Source: Streptomyces iakyrus
Lineage (GTDB): Bacteria > Actinomycetota > Actinomycetes > Streptomycetales > Streptomycetaceae
DNA length: 64,000 bases
Direction of reading: 5' to 3'
Assembly: GCF_000717055.1 (NCBI RefSeq)
Contig: NZ_JNXI01000030.1
Location: 92,539 to 156,538, forward strand
A program made the translations under genes and the position numbers. Positions 51,554-60,789 of this stretch are shown here, in pieces. Below the pieces are notes generated by a model. The model was given only the letters and a program-made list of their open reading frames with translations. It did no database searches and had not been told where the DNA came from. Numbering within the stretch: position 1 is the stretch's first letter; each line of letters starts with the position of its first letter.

Positions 51554-53344
51554 TTGCCCCCTTCCTCCTCCAGCAGCAACACCGACGGATACGAGCTCGT
51601 CCTGCGCCTCCTCCTCGGGGTGCTCGCCGTCGTCTTCCCCCTGTCCCACCTGGCCTGGCTGTCCGGCAACATCACCGCCTACCTCACCGGCACCAGCTGG
51701 GCCTCCTACCAGCCGACCAACGCCCTGCTCCGCCCCGAGCAGGTCTGGCCCGACGCAGCAGAAACTTCCCTGCTGATCGGTGCCCGCATCGTCCCCGTTC
51801 TCCTCCTCCTCGCTCTCGGGGCAGGGGCTGGCGTCCTGTGGGCCCGGCACAACAACCGAAGCGGCGGCCGGAAGAAGATCACCGACATGGCCAAGGCCCG
51901 GGACATCGAGCCGCTGATGGCCAAGGCGATCACCGACAAAGCCCGCTCCCTGCGCCCCAGCCTGAAGAACAGCAAGCACATCGACGCGAAGGACACCGGC
52001 ATCCTTCTCGGCAACCTGCAGGGCAGCCGCCACGAGGTACGGATGGGGTTCGAGGACGTCGCCGTCGCGATCATGGCGCCCCGTTCCGGCAAGACCACCT
52101 CGCTCGCCATCCCGTCCATGCTCGGCGCACCCGGCCCGGTCCTGCTGACATCGAACAAGGCCGCTGGCGACGCCTTCACCACCGCCTACGAGGCACGGGC
52201 CCGGGCGGGGGCGGTGTGGACCATGGATCCACAGCAGATCGCGCATGCCGCCCGCGAGATGTGGTGGAACCCTCTCGCCAGCGCGACCACCTTGGACGGG
52301 GCGAACCGTCTGGCCGGACACTTCCTCGCCGCCTCGGTGGACGCCTCCCAGCAGGGCGACTTCTGGACGAAGGCCGGCAGCAACATCTTGTCCCAGCTGC
52401 TCCTGGCAGCAGCGCTCGACGAGCGGCCCATCACCGACATCATGCAGTGGCTCGCCTTCCCCGCCGACCGCACCCCGCTGGACATCCTGCGCGACCACGA
52501 CTTCGCCGCCGTCGCCGCTCAGCTCAAGGGCACCGTCGAAGGCCCCCCGGAAACGAGGGACGGCATCTACGAGACCGCCCGGCAGTACGCCTCCGCGCTC
52601 CTGAACGCGGAAATCGCCGCATGGGTGACGCCGCAGAAAGACGTCCCGGAATTCCGGCCGGAGAAGTTCGTCACGTCCACCGACACGCTGTTCCTGCTCA
52701 GCAAGGACGGCGGCGGCGGAGCCTCGGCGCTGATCGCCGCGTGCGCGGACTCGGTGATGCGGGCCGCTACCGCGCAGGCCGAACGTGCCGGCGGGCGCCT
52801 GGATCCGCCCATGCTGGCGATCCTCGACGAGGCCGCCAACGTGTGCAAGATCAGCGACTTGCCAGACCTGTACTCCCACCTCGGCAGCCGCGGGATCATC
52901 CCGATCACGATCCTGCAGTCCTACCGCCAGGGCCAGAAGGTCTGGGGAGACGCGGGCATGGACGCCATGTGGTCCGCCTCGACTGTCAAGGTGATCGGCA
53001 GCGGTATTGACGACCCGGACTTCGCGGACAAGCTCAGCCGCCTGATCGGTGACCACGACGTGGAGACCACGTCCACCTCGCACTCAGAGTCCGGAAAGAG
53101 CACGTCAGTGTCGATGCGGCAGGAGCGGATCTTGCCCGCCGACGCGATCCGAGCCCTGCCCAAGGGAACCGCGCTCTGCTTCGCCACCGGCATGCGCGCC
53201 GCCATGCTCGACCTCCGACCGTGGTACCGGGAGCCCGGCGCGGAGGAGCTGTCCGCGGCGTCCGCCCGCGCGTCGCAGGCGATCACCGCCCGCGCCGTGG
53301 CGAAGCACGCGCCGACACAGTCCGACTTCGGGCCGGCCACGTGA
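51554..53344 (+). CDS. VirD4/TraG-like type IV coupling protein
   Basis: A 596-residue coupling ATPase. Two N-terminal membrane helices (about 17-40, VLRLLLGVLAVVFPLSHLAW; and about 76-96, IGARIVPVLLLLALGAGAGV) precede a VirD4 ATPase domain with Walker A MAPRSGKTTSLAI (about 174-186), LLTSNKAAGD, and Walker B MLAILDEAANVCK (about 419-431). A later DDPDFADKLSRLIGDHD region follows, as in TraG/TraD. It recruits relaxase-DNA to the channel and, with the VirB4-like ATPase, powers transfer. TTG start at 51554. The stop overlaps the C5-methyltransferase GTG (GTGA). Confidence 0.9.
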   Translation: MPPSSSSSNTDGYELVLRLLLGVLAVVFPLSHLAWLSGNITAYLTGTSWASYQPTNALLRPEQVWPDAAETSLLIGARIVPVLLLLALGAGAGVLWARHNNRSGGRKKITDMAKARDIEPLMAKAITDKARSLRPSLKNSKHIDAKDTGILLGNLQGSRHEVRMGFEDVAVAIMAPRSGKTTSLAIPSMLGAPGPVLLTSNKAAGDAFTTAYEARARAGAVWTMDPQQIAHAAREMWWNPLASATTLDGANRLAGHFLAASVDASQQGDFWTKAGSNILSQLLLAAALDERPITDIMQWLAFPADRTPLDILRDHDFAAVAAQLKGTVEGPPETRDGIYETARQYASALLNAEIAAWVTPQKDVPEFRPEKFVTSTDTLFLLSKDGGGGASALIAACADSVMRAATAQAERAGGRLDPPMLAILDEAANVCKISDLPDLYSHLGSRGIIPITILQSYRQGQKVWGDAGMDAMWSASTVKVIGSGIDDPDFADKLSRLIGDHDVETTSTSHSESGKSTSVSMRQERILPADAIRALPKGTALCFATGMRAAMLDLRPWYREPGAEELSAASARASQAITARAVAKHAPTQSDFGPAT

Positions 53345-54610
53345 TACTCGACCTCTTCGCGGGGCCAGGCGGCTGGAGCAGGGCACTGCACGTCCTCGGC
53401 GTGCGCGACATCGGGCTGGAATGGGACGAGTGGGCGTGCAAGACCCGGGCCGCGGCGGGGCAGTTGACGATCCGCACCGACGTGGCAATGTATCCGACCT
53501 GGCCCTTCATCGGCCGCACCCACGGAATGATCGCTTCCCCTCCGTGCCAGGCGTGGAGCATGGCCGGCAAACGCCTCGGCCTGCTCGACCAGCCGCTGGT
53601 GCACGCGGCAGTCGAGGACCTGGCCGCCGGACGCGACTCCCGCGAACGCCTCCTCGCCGCATGCCGTGACGAGCGCTCCCTGCTCGCAGCCGAGCCGATG
53701 CGCTATCTGTACGCCCTGAACACGGTCGGCGAGCCCGACTGGGTCGCCATGGAGGAAGTGCCGCACGTCCTGCCCTTGTGGAAGCAGTACGCGGCCATCC
53801 TGCGCGGGTGGGGGGTTCTCCGTCTGGTACGGGACCCTCAACGCGGCCGACTTCGGCGTCCCGCAGACCAGGAAGCGGGCGATACTCCTGGCCTCCCGCG
53901 TCCGTACGGCGCAGCCTCCTACCCCCACGCACTCCCAATTCGCCGAACCAGAGTCGCTGTTCGGTCCCGGCCGCGCCCGCTGGGTCAGCATGGCCGAGGC
54001 CCTGGGATGGGGCGCAACCGACCGCCCCGTCCCCACCGTCTGCGCGGGCGGTGGACCCGGCGGCGGACCCGAACCGTTCCCGTCGGGCTCCCGCAAGACG
54101 CTGTCCGACGCCCGTGAGCGCGGCACCTGGATGCCCCGGCCGGACGGAGTGGTCCAGCAGCCCCGTCGTGAAGGCGCCGGATGGGCGGCCCGGCACGGCA
54201 CCCACGAGAACCGGGCCACCGACGCTCCGACGCCGACGTTCACCGCTGAGGCCCACCGCTGGTCCTGGTCCCTGCGCAGCAACAACCAGGCAAACGCCAC
54301 CGTCCGTCCACTGTCCGAGCCGGCTGGCACACTGTTCTTCGGGCACCGCGCGAACGAGTGCACTTGGATCGCCGAGCCCGCCTCGCCGGCCATGGATGTC
54401 GACGCGCCATCGGTTCCCGAGCCGATCCGGATCACCGCCCGCGAGGCAGGCATCCTGCAGACCTTCCCCGCCGACTACCCCTGGGCCGGCAACAAGGGCC
54501 AGCAGTTCTCCCAGATCGGCAACGCCGTGCCCCCGCTGCTCGCCGGCCACCTCCTCGCCCCACACCTCGGCGTCACCCTCGACCCCGACGACTTCACCCT
54601 CGCCGCCTGA
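53341..54610 (+). pseudogene. C5-cytosine DNA methyltransferase, frameshifted at a G6 run
   Basis: All key motifs are present but in two frames. Frame 1, from GTG 53341: motif I ILDLFAGPGGWSRAL, motif IV SPPCQAWSMAGKRLG (catalytic Cys) and EEVPHVL. Frame 2, after a GGGGGG run at about 53809: NAADFGVPQTRKRAILLAS (motif VIII) and QQFSQIGNAVPPLLAGHLL (motifs IX-X). One G fewer gives a complete enzyme of about 423 residues. This is either a sequencing error, recent decay, or a phase-variable switch. Orphan methyltransferase next to the coupling protein; it could shield incoming DNA from restriction. Confidence 0.75.
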
Positions 54611-55728
54611 TGCCCCACGCCCCCGAACCCGACAAAGACGACCTCGACGCCATCGCACCGCCCCAGCCGGTGTTCCACGTCGAGCAGGCCCTCCTCGGCG
54701 CCCTCCTCCTCGATCCGCACCGCCTCAGCAACGTGACCGGCATCGCCCCCGACTCGTTCTCCACCGCCGCGCACGCCGCCTTGTACACCGCGATCACCAC
54801 CCTGCCGCCGCCCGACCCCGCCGAGCACGCGAAGAACACCAAGTGGCTCGACCGCGTGCTCGCCACAGGCCGGGAGCAGGCGCGCGGACTCACCGCCTCC
54901 TACCTGCACACCCTCGTCCAGGTCTGCCCCTGGCCCAGCCACGCCCCCGCCTACGCCCGGATGGTCGAGGCGGAGCACGCCCGCCGCCGCCTGCTGACGG
55001 CCGCCGAACGCCTCGTCCACACCGTCCACGACGTCTCCCTTCCGCACCCCGTCCAGACGGTTCTCGCCGAGGCCGATGCGCTCGCCGCGGTAGTGGACGA
55101 CATCGCCAACCACTTCCCGCCACGCGCAGGCGTGCTGCCCCGCACCACGGCACCGCCGCCGCCCGCCGCGCCCGACCCCGCAGAGGCCGTCGAGGAGGAG
55201 CAGATGCTGCTCGCCACCGCAACGGCCTACCCCTCCGACATCGAAGCCGTCCGGTGGCTGCTCCCCGACGACCTCACCCTGCCGCTGCACGCCGGCCTGT
55301 GGCAGTGCCTGACCGGCCTTGCCCGCCGCCAAGAGCCCGTCGACCCCGTCACCGTCCTGTGGGAAGCCCAGCAGCGCGGCCTGCTGGACGACGGCAGTGA
55401 ACCAGGCGCGGTCCTCCGCATGCTGGCCGAACCGGCCGGATCCGTCGAGCACTGGGGCGAGCGCGCCCTGCAGCGCTCCCTCCTAGCCACGGCCGAGCAC
55501 ACCGGCCGACGCATCGAGGCATACGCCGGCGACCCGGCGAACACCCCCTTCCAACTCGTCGTCGGCGCCCGCCGCGCCCTCGCCGACATCGCCGCCGCCC
55601 GCACCCGCTGGCAGCACGCCACCGGAGCCACCCCGCCACAGCAGCGGCGACCGGCGCCCACCACCCGCGCCGGCCCGCCGACCACCACGGCTGCACACGC
55701 CGCCCGGTCCACACGGGCAACCCGATAG
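54610..55728 (+). CDS. DnaB N-terminal-domain protein without helicase core
   Basis: A 372-residue protein with two DnaB-N-like domains. The first (about 22-125) has FHVEQALLGALLLDPHRLSN and HAALYTAITTLPPPDP. The second (about 190-310) has EEQMLLATATAYPSDIEAVR, HAGLWQCLTGLARRQEPVDP and ALQRSLLATAEHTGRRI. The RecA-type helicase core (Walker A GxGKT) is absent; a Pro/Thr tail ends the protein. DnaB-N domains bind primase and other replication proteins, so it may recruit or block host DnaB/DnaG on transferred DNA. ATG overlaps the methyltransferase stop (TGATG). Confidence 0.8.
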   Translation: MPHAPEPDKDDLDAIAPPQPVFHVEQALLGALLLDPHRLSNVTGIAPDSFSTAAHAALYTAITTLPPPDPAEHAKNTKWLDRVLATGREQARGLTASYLHTLVQVCPWPSHAPAYARMVEAEHARRRLLTAAERLVHTVHDVSLPHPVQTVLAEADALAAVVDDIANHFPPRAGVLPRTTAPPPPAAPDPAEAVEEEQMLLATATAYPSDIEAVRWLLPDDLTLPLHAGLWQCLTGLARRQEPVDPVTVLWEAQQRGLLDDGSEPGAVLRMLAEPAGSVEHWGERALQRSLLATAEHTGRRIEAYAGDPANTPFQLVVGARRALADIAAARTRWQHATGATPPQQRRPAPTTRAGPPTTTAAHAARSTRATR

Positions 55729-55741
55729 CCCCCCGCGTACA

Positions 55742-55773
55742 CCGGTGGCCGGACCCCAAGGACCGGCCACCGG
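55742..55773. terminator. Hairpin terminator after the DnaB-N gene
   Basis: CCGGTGGCCGG and CCGGCCACCGG, 11-bp stem, 10-base loop, 14 bases after the stop. Confidence 0.6.
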
Positions 55774-55794
55774 CACAAGAGACGAGACCCCCAC

Positions 55795-55980
55795 GTGACT
55801 CCCGCCATCGACGCCCACGTCCGCCTCGACACCCACCCCACCCACCCAAGCGCCGTGCAGGCCCACCTCACCGGCAGCCAGGCCCACGTCGCTCTCATGG
55901 CTCTGGAGGCTGCCGACTGGAGCGCCGCCGCCACCAACGTCCTGGTCCTGGCCCGCATCGATCACGAGGAGTCTCAATGA
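55795..55980 (+). CDS. Small conserved-type protein
   Basis: A 61-residue protein: RLDTHPTHPSAVQAHLTGSQ, VALMALEAADWSAAATNVLV. GTG start with GAGA about 10 bases upstream. The last gene of the rightward block. Function unknown. Confidence 0.5.
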   Translation: MTPAIDAHVRLDTHPTHPSAVQAHLTGSQAHVALMALEAADWSAAATNVLVLARIDHEESQ

Positions 55981-56312
55981 GTGAGTCAAGCCTCGGTGTG
56001 TGACATTTGTCGGCGGTTTCCGGAAGCACTTAGCGATCACTGGGGTCGGAAATGTCGATGAGAAGTGACAACGCCGGAGGCCGCAACTGATCCATGCCGT
56101 GCGCCCGGGTGAGTTTGGTCCTGGCGATCGTGGTCCGATGCGGGTATCCGCTGGACGCGTTAGTCGGGAGGTGTCTGGGGGCGACGATGCGGGCGGTGCT
56201 TGAAGGGCCGGATGGCGGTGGGGAGCCGGCAGTGAAGGGGTATGGCTCAAACTCGCAGACGTCGCGCTTGCAGGTCGCCGAGCACACGTTGTTCTTCTCG
56301 ACCTTGATCGGC
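55981..56312. other. Gap with no supported gene
   Basis: A minus-strand frame (MDQLRPPALSLLIDISDPSD near its end) looks protein-like but lacks a recognisable family. GACATTT near 56000 and AAATGTC near 56052 form short inverted arms that could be an old insertion end. Marks the right edge of the conjugation block. Confidence 0.35.
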
Positions 56313-57494
56313 CTACCAGGTGACTGGAAGTTCACGCACGCCGTAGACCGTCATGGCCGACCGCAGTGGCACTTCCTCGGGTGGGGCAGTGAGACGTAGT
56401 GCCGGGAAGCGGCGAAGCAGTGCGGGGAGGGCGATGCGCATTTCGGCGCGGGCCAGTCGCTGCCCGAGGCACCGGTGGAGGCCGTGACCGAACGCGAGGT
56501 GTCCGGCCGTAGAGCGGGTGAGGTCAAGTGCGTCCGGGTCGGCGAAATGGTCAGCGTCCCGGTTCGCCGCGGAAAGTGCGACGGTGACGGACTCGCCGGC
56601 CTTGATCAGGCAGCCGTGGAGCTCGATGTCCTCGAGCGCGACGCGGACCACGTGATGGATGATCGTGAGGTATCGCAGCAGCTCCTCGACCACTGCAGGG
56701 GCGTCTTCCTCCTTGTCGCGGACCTCGGCTAACTGTGCGGGGTTGGCCAGTAGAGCGAAAGTGCCCAGCGCAAGCATGTTCGTCGTCGTCTCATGCCCGG
56801 CGATCAGGAGCAGGAGCGCCAGTCCGGCCCTCTCGTCCGCAGTAAGTCCCTCGTGCGCAGCGAGCCCGCTGAGCACATCTTCCTCTGGCCAGGAACGCTT
56901 GTGGCGCAGCAGGTCCCGTAGATATGCCATGAGCTCCCTGACCGCCTCATGCCGGCGTTCCGGTGTGAGGTCGACGTTCAAGAGCGTGGCGGCGTTCCGC
57001 TGGAACCCCTGCCTGTCGGAGTAGGGCACCCCGAGCAGTTCGCCGATCACTTGTGACGGGATCGGCAGCGCGAATGCCGTGAACAGGTCGGCCGGGCCCC
57101 CGGCGAGCTCCATCGCGTTCAACTGGTCATTGACGATTGCCTCGATCTCCGGTTCGAGGAGCTTTATCCGGCGCACCGTGAAGTCACCGGTGAGCAACCG
57201 CCGATAGTGGTCGTGCTCGGGCGGGTCCATGCGGAGGAAGAATCCCGGCGGCACGGGCGCCGTTGTCGGCTGGGCAATCGGTAAGCGCATGTGGTCCGGG
57301 CGGACGCTGAATCGGGGGTCGGCCAGGATCGCCCGCGCTGCGGCGTAGCCGGTCACCAACCACCCCTGACCACCGTCGACGTAGGTCATCCGATGGATTG
57401 GGCCGAGCCCCTGCCGGCGGCGCAGTTCCTCGGGCGGATCGAACGGGTTCTGGCGGTCCGTGGGCATGACTCCTGCCGGGGACGTGCTCTCCAT
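56313..57494 (-). CDS. Cytochrome P450
   Basis: A 393-residue soluble bacterial P450. I-helix oxygen-binding motif LIAGHETTTN, K-helix EELLRY, and heme loop AFGHGLHRCLGQRLARAEM with the cysteine ligand. PPGFFLRMDPPEHDHYRRLL is typical of CYP105/CYP107-like enzymes of secondary metabolism and xenobiotic oxidation. I chose ATG 57494 (GAGGAG 8 bases upstream) over the ATG at 57563. No ferredoxin gene follows. It is divergent from a broken TetR gene and shares its control region. Confidence 0.9.
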   Translation of the reverse strand: MESTSPAGVMPTDRQNPFDPPEELRRRQGLGPIHRMTYVDGGQGWLVTGYAAARAILADPRFSVRPDHMRLPIAQPTTAPVPPGFFLRMDPPEHDHYRRLLTGDFTVRRIKLLEPEIEAIVNDQLNAMELAGGPADLFTAFALPIPSQVIGELLGVPYSDRQGFQRNAATLLNVDLTPERRHEAVRELMAYLRDLLRHKRSWPEEDVLSGLAAHEGLTADERAGLALLLLIAGHETTTNMLALGTFALLANPAQLAEVRDKEEDAPAVVEELLRYLTIIHHVVRVALEDIELHGCLIKAGESVTVALSAANRDADHFADPDALDLTRSTAGHLAFGHGLHRCLGQRLARAEMRIALPALLRRFPALRLTAPPEEVPLRSAMTVYGVRELPVTW

Positions 57495-57524
57495 GGGCCG
57501 CTCCTCGGTCGGTACGTACCTCTC

Positions 57525-57565
57525 AATAAAGCAGCACTCAATGCAAAACGTCAATGAATGCAAAA
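57525..57565 (-). promoter_or_regulatory. P450/tetR divergent control region
   Basis: Minus-strand TTGACG (57549-57554), an 18-base spacer and TTTATT (57525-57530) form a good promoter for the P450. AATGCAAAA is repeated at 57540-57548 and 57557-57565, 17 bases apart, across the -35 box, and is a likely repressor site. Confidence 0.6.
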
Positions 57566-57592
57566 TTACATCGCATGCGGTAAGGTGCTGTC

Positions 57593-57930
57593 GTGACCAG
57601 CGACCCCGGGCTGCGCCAGCGGAAGAAGATGCGCACGAGGCAAGCGCTCATCGAAGGCGCCCTGCGATTGTTCGCCGAGAAGGGTTACGAGCAGACAACC
57701 GTGGCGGAGATCGCGGCCTCCGCAGACATCGCGACACGGACCTTCTTCAGCTACTTCGACAGCAAGGACGACATCGTCTTCTTCGACGACAGGTCGCGGC
57801 TGGAGCGCGCGGTCGAGACGTCGCCGCATGCCAAAAGCGGGGCAACCGGCCGGAGCAGACCTACAAAGCCGTTCAAAGGGCCACCGACATCGCGATCGAC
57901 GGCCTCAACGCGCTCCCCCGCCCGGCTTAG
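57593..57930 (+). pseudogene. TetR family regulator, frameshifted
   Basis: GTG start. The DNA-binding domain is intact: RTRQALIEGALRLFAEKGY, TTVAEIAASADIATRTFFSY, FDSKDDIVFFDD. Near 57830 the sense moves to another frame (EQTYKAVQRATDIAIDGLNA, ending at 57930), and the ligand-binding half is missing beyond that. It would have been the repressor of the divergent P450. Loss of its sensor half may leave the P450 unregulated or permanently repressed. Confidence 0.7.
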
Positions 57931-58070
57931 CGTGTTCAGCGCACGCGCACTCGGTCGTGGCACGGATAGCGGTGAGCGTAGTCTGGCCGGTTTTTGAGGC
58001 TCTCTCACCGACAGGCTCGGACGGGTCAGCCTGAGGCTGCGCTCTGCGCCCGGCCAGACCGACTCCGCAC

Positions 58071-58187
58071 TCACGCATCGCGGAATCCGACTCCGTACTC
58101 ACGCATCAAAGCCCGGTACGACATCCCTGCCCGGGCATCACGACGGATCGCCGCGTACAAGTCGACCTTAGATTTCGGTGGCGCCAT
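58071..58187 (-). pseudogene. IS transposase N-terminal fragment
   Basis: A 38-residue frame reading SKVDLYAAIRRDARAGMSYR then ALMREYGVGFRDA, the helix-turn-helix opening of Streptomyces IS21-like (Mu-type) transposases. It stops where a 29-base near-duplication occurs (CCGACTCCGCACTCACGCATC near 58059 and CCGACTCCGTACTCACGCATC near 58088). The rest of the element is missing. Confidence 0.5.
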
Positions 58188-58319
58188 CGCTGCCTCATCC
58201 CCCAGAGCACGTCAATGCTTCCACCGCAAGCCCCCGGGTGTTGTCAGAACCCAGAGACATCGCCCCCCGGCGAAACCGGGTGTTCCTCGCTCTGTGCAAC
58301 AAGTGGTGTCAGCTCCAAC

Positions 58320-58915
58320 GTACAAAACCAGCCTGGGCGTCCTCATTCTGCTGCTCGGGCCCGTGTCCGGTGCGCACTTCAACCCGGCCGTCACGGTCGC
58401 CGCTTGGTTCACCGGCCGTCGTGATCGGGATGGCCTGACCCTGCGGGACGTCGCCGCCTACGTGCCCGCCCAGATCACGGGCGCGATCGGCGGGGCGGTC
58501 CTGGCCGACGCGATGTTTGCCAAGCCGCTGGTCAAGTTCTCCACCCACGACCGGTTGGCCGGGCACCTGCTGCTGAGCGAGGTCGTCGCGACGGCCGGGC
58601 TGATCCTGCTGATCTTCGGCCTCGGCCGGATCAGCCGCGCCGCGCTCGCCCCGGCCGCGGTGGCCTCCTACATCGGGGCCGCGTAGTAGTTCGCCTCCTC
58701 CACGTCCTTCGCGAATCCCGCCGTGACCATCGGCCGGACGTTCACCGACACCTTCGCTGGCATCGCCCCGCCCTCCGTCGCCCCGTTCATCGCGGCCCAA
58801 CTGCTGGGAGCCGTACTCGGGCTGGCGGCCGTCGGTGTGGTCTACGGCCCCCCTGCTCGCGTCCCGAATGAGGTCGTCGTCCCGCACGGCGAGCCCGAGC
58901 CCACGGTCTCCTGAC
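58320..58915 (+). pseudogene. Aquaporin (MIP) gene remnant
   Basis: Two NPA boxes are visible ([32 protein letters not shown]) with typical helices (VLADAMFAKPLVKF, LLLSEVVATAGLILLIFGLG). The N-terminus is missing, and a TAGTAG pair at 58684 interrupts the frame where the fold needs aromatic residues. In Streptomyces such aquaporins pair with arsenate reductase in ars operons, matching the next gene. Confidence 0.75.
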
Positions 58916-58945
58916 CGATCCGTTCTCCAGAGAAAGCCCCTGCTC

Positions 58946-59361
58946 ATGAGCTCTTCTGTCAGGCCGCGTCCGTCGGTGCTGTTCGTCTGCGTCCACAACG
59001 CCGGCCGCTCCCAGATGGCCGCCGCCTTCCTCACTCACCTCGCCGGTGACCGCGTGGAGGTCGCTCCGCAGGCTCGGCTCCCGCTGACACCGTCAACCCG
59101 GCCGTGGTGGAGGCAATGACGGGGGTCGGCATCGACGTCTCCGCCGAGAGCCCGAAGATCCTCACGGTGGAGGCCGTCCAGGCATCCGACGTCGTGATCA
59201 CCATGGGGTGCGGCGACACGTGCCCGGTCTTCCCTGGCAAGCGGTACCTCGACTGGCAGCTGGACGACCCGGCCGGGTAGGGTGTTGAGGCTGTACGCCC
59301 CATCCGCGACGCGATCCAGACCCGCGTTCGGGCGCTGATCTCGGAAGTGGCGCCCGGCTGA
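58946..59361 (+). pseudogene. arsC: Arsenate reductase (low-MW phosphatase type) remnant
   Basis: ATG at 58946. Starts [20 protein letters not shown], the CX5R phosphatase loop of ArsC. A frameshift follows near 59075. The continuation [39 protein letters not shown] is in another frame. A TAG at 59278 interrupts DDPAG-x-GVEAVRPIRD. At least two inactivating changes; arsenate resistance from here is unlikely. Confidence 0.75.
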
Positions 59362-59395
59362 CGCACTGGCCACCTGCGCTCAATCACAACTCCGG

Positions 59396-60598
59396 TCAAG
59401 TCGCGTGCGTAACCGGTGGAGCAGGGGTGAATGCTCGGTTGTCACGCAAGAGCGCCCACAACACACTCGCGCGTCGGCGGGCGAGTGCGATAACAGCCTG
59501 GACGTGCTTGCAGCCCTCGCCACGCTTCTTGAGGTAGAAGTCCCTATTCGGGCCTTCGCGGATGATGCTGGTCTGCGCGGATAGGTAGAACACCCTGCGC
59601 AGGCGCCGACTGTAGCGCGTGGGACGATGCAGGTTGCCGGTGCGACGGCCCGAGTCCCTCGGCACGGGCACCAGCCCGGCCGCGGAGGACAGATGGCCGG
59701 CGTCCGCGTAGGCCGACAGATCACCGGCGGCCACGACGAACTCGGCCCCGAGTTTCGGGCCCATGCCGGGCAACGATTCGATGATCTCCGCCTGCGGGTG
59801 AGTCCGGAATATCTCCCGAATCTGCCGGTCGAGGCGCTTGAGTCGGTCGTCCAGAGCGAGGATCTCGACGGCCAGGTCAACGACGATCTGCGCAGCGACA
59901 TCCTCGCCGGGCAGTGAGGTGTACTGAGCCTGAGCAGCCTCCAGAGCGGTGGCAGCGACCTTGTCGGCTCCGCGGACGCCGCGTTTGGCGAGCCAAGTCG
60001 TCAGCCTGGCCCGGCCGCGGCGGCGAATGTCGGCGGGAATCTGGTATCCGGTCAGCAAGATGAGGGCACCCTTGTGGTCCGAGTAATCGAATGCCCGCTC
60101 CAGTGCAGGGAAGATGCCACTGAGGACATCACGCAACCGATTGATCATCCGCACCCGGTCCGCAACCAGATCCGATCGGTGCGCGGTCAGCAGGGCAAGG
60201 TCGGCGCCGAGCTGAGCAGGTACCCCGATGGACGCGAAGTCCTGGCGGTGGCGAGCTGTTTCAGCGATTACATAGGCATCGCGGGCATCGGTCTTGGCTT
60301 CGCCCCGGTAGGCGCCAGCCATGCGGTTGACGGTACGACCCGGCACGTAGACGGCGTGTTGACCGTGTGCGGCGAGCAGTGCCAGCAGCAAGGCAGAAGC
60401 CGTGCCAGAGATATCCACCGCCCAGCGAACTTCATCCGCCAGGTCCAGGATCTCGCCAAGTGCAGCGAGGATTGCTGATTCATCGTTGTCGATCTTCTTC
60501 GACCACAGGGTCGCGCCTGTGTCATCGACCACTGCCGCCCAGTGATGGCCCTTGCCCGCGTCGATCCCACACCAGGCTTGGTCAAGCCGCTTGCTCAC
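59396..60598 (-). mobile_element. IS110 family transposase
   Basis: A 400-residue DEDD transposase with no frameshift. The N-terminal RuvC-like domain has WCGIDAGKGHHWAAVVDD (first Asp) and GEAKTDARDAYVIAETARH (late Asp residues). The C-terminal Transposase_20 domain has ESLPGMGPKLGAEFVVAAGD then LSAYADAGHLSSAAGLVPV. GTG at 60598 is the natural start (SKRLDQAWCG). IS110 elements lack inverted repeats, so exact ends are not visible. It sits between the dead arsC and a DUF317 gene missing its start, which suggests insertion there. It appears intact and may be mobile. Confidence 0.9.
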
Positions 60599-60789
60599 TC
60601 GCCCGCTCCTCGTTCCACACACAGTGCCGTTGGCCCGAGGAACACCCCGCTGTCCGCTCCGTAAACAGCGACCGCACAAGGCGCGCACATCTCAATCAGC
60701 AGTCAGGGCGTCCCAGAGAACCGGACGGCCACTCCTCGCGAGCCACTGCAGGGCAGGCCCTACTCAGCCACATCCGGTCCTCCGGGCCG

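Noticed and set aside
56030..56335. Minus-strand 101-codon frame after the conjugation block
   Set aside because: Protein-like in places but overlaps the P450 end, lacks a ribosome site and matches no family I know.
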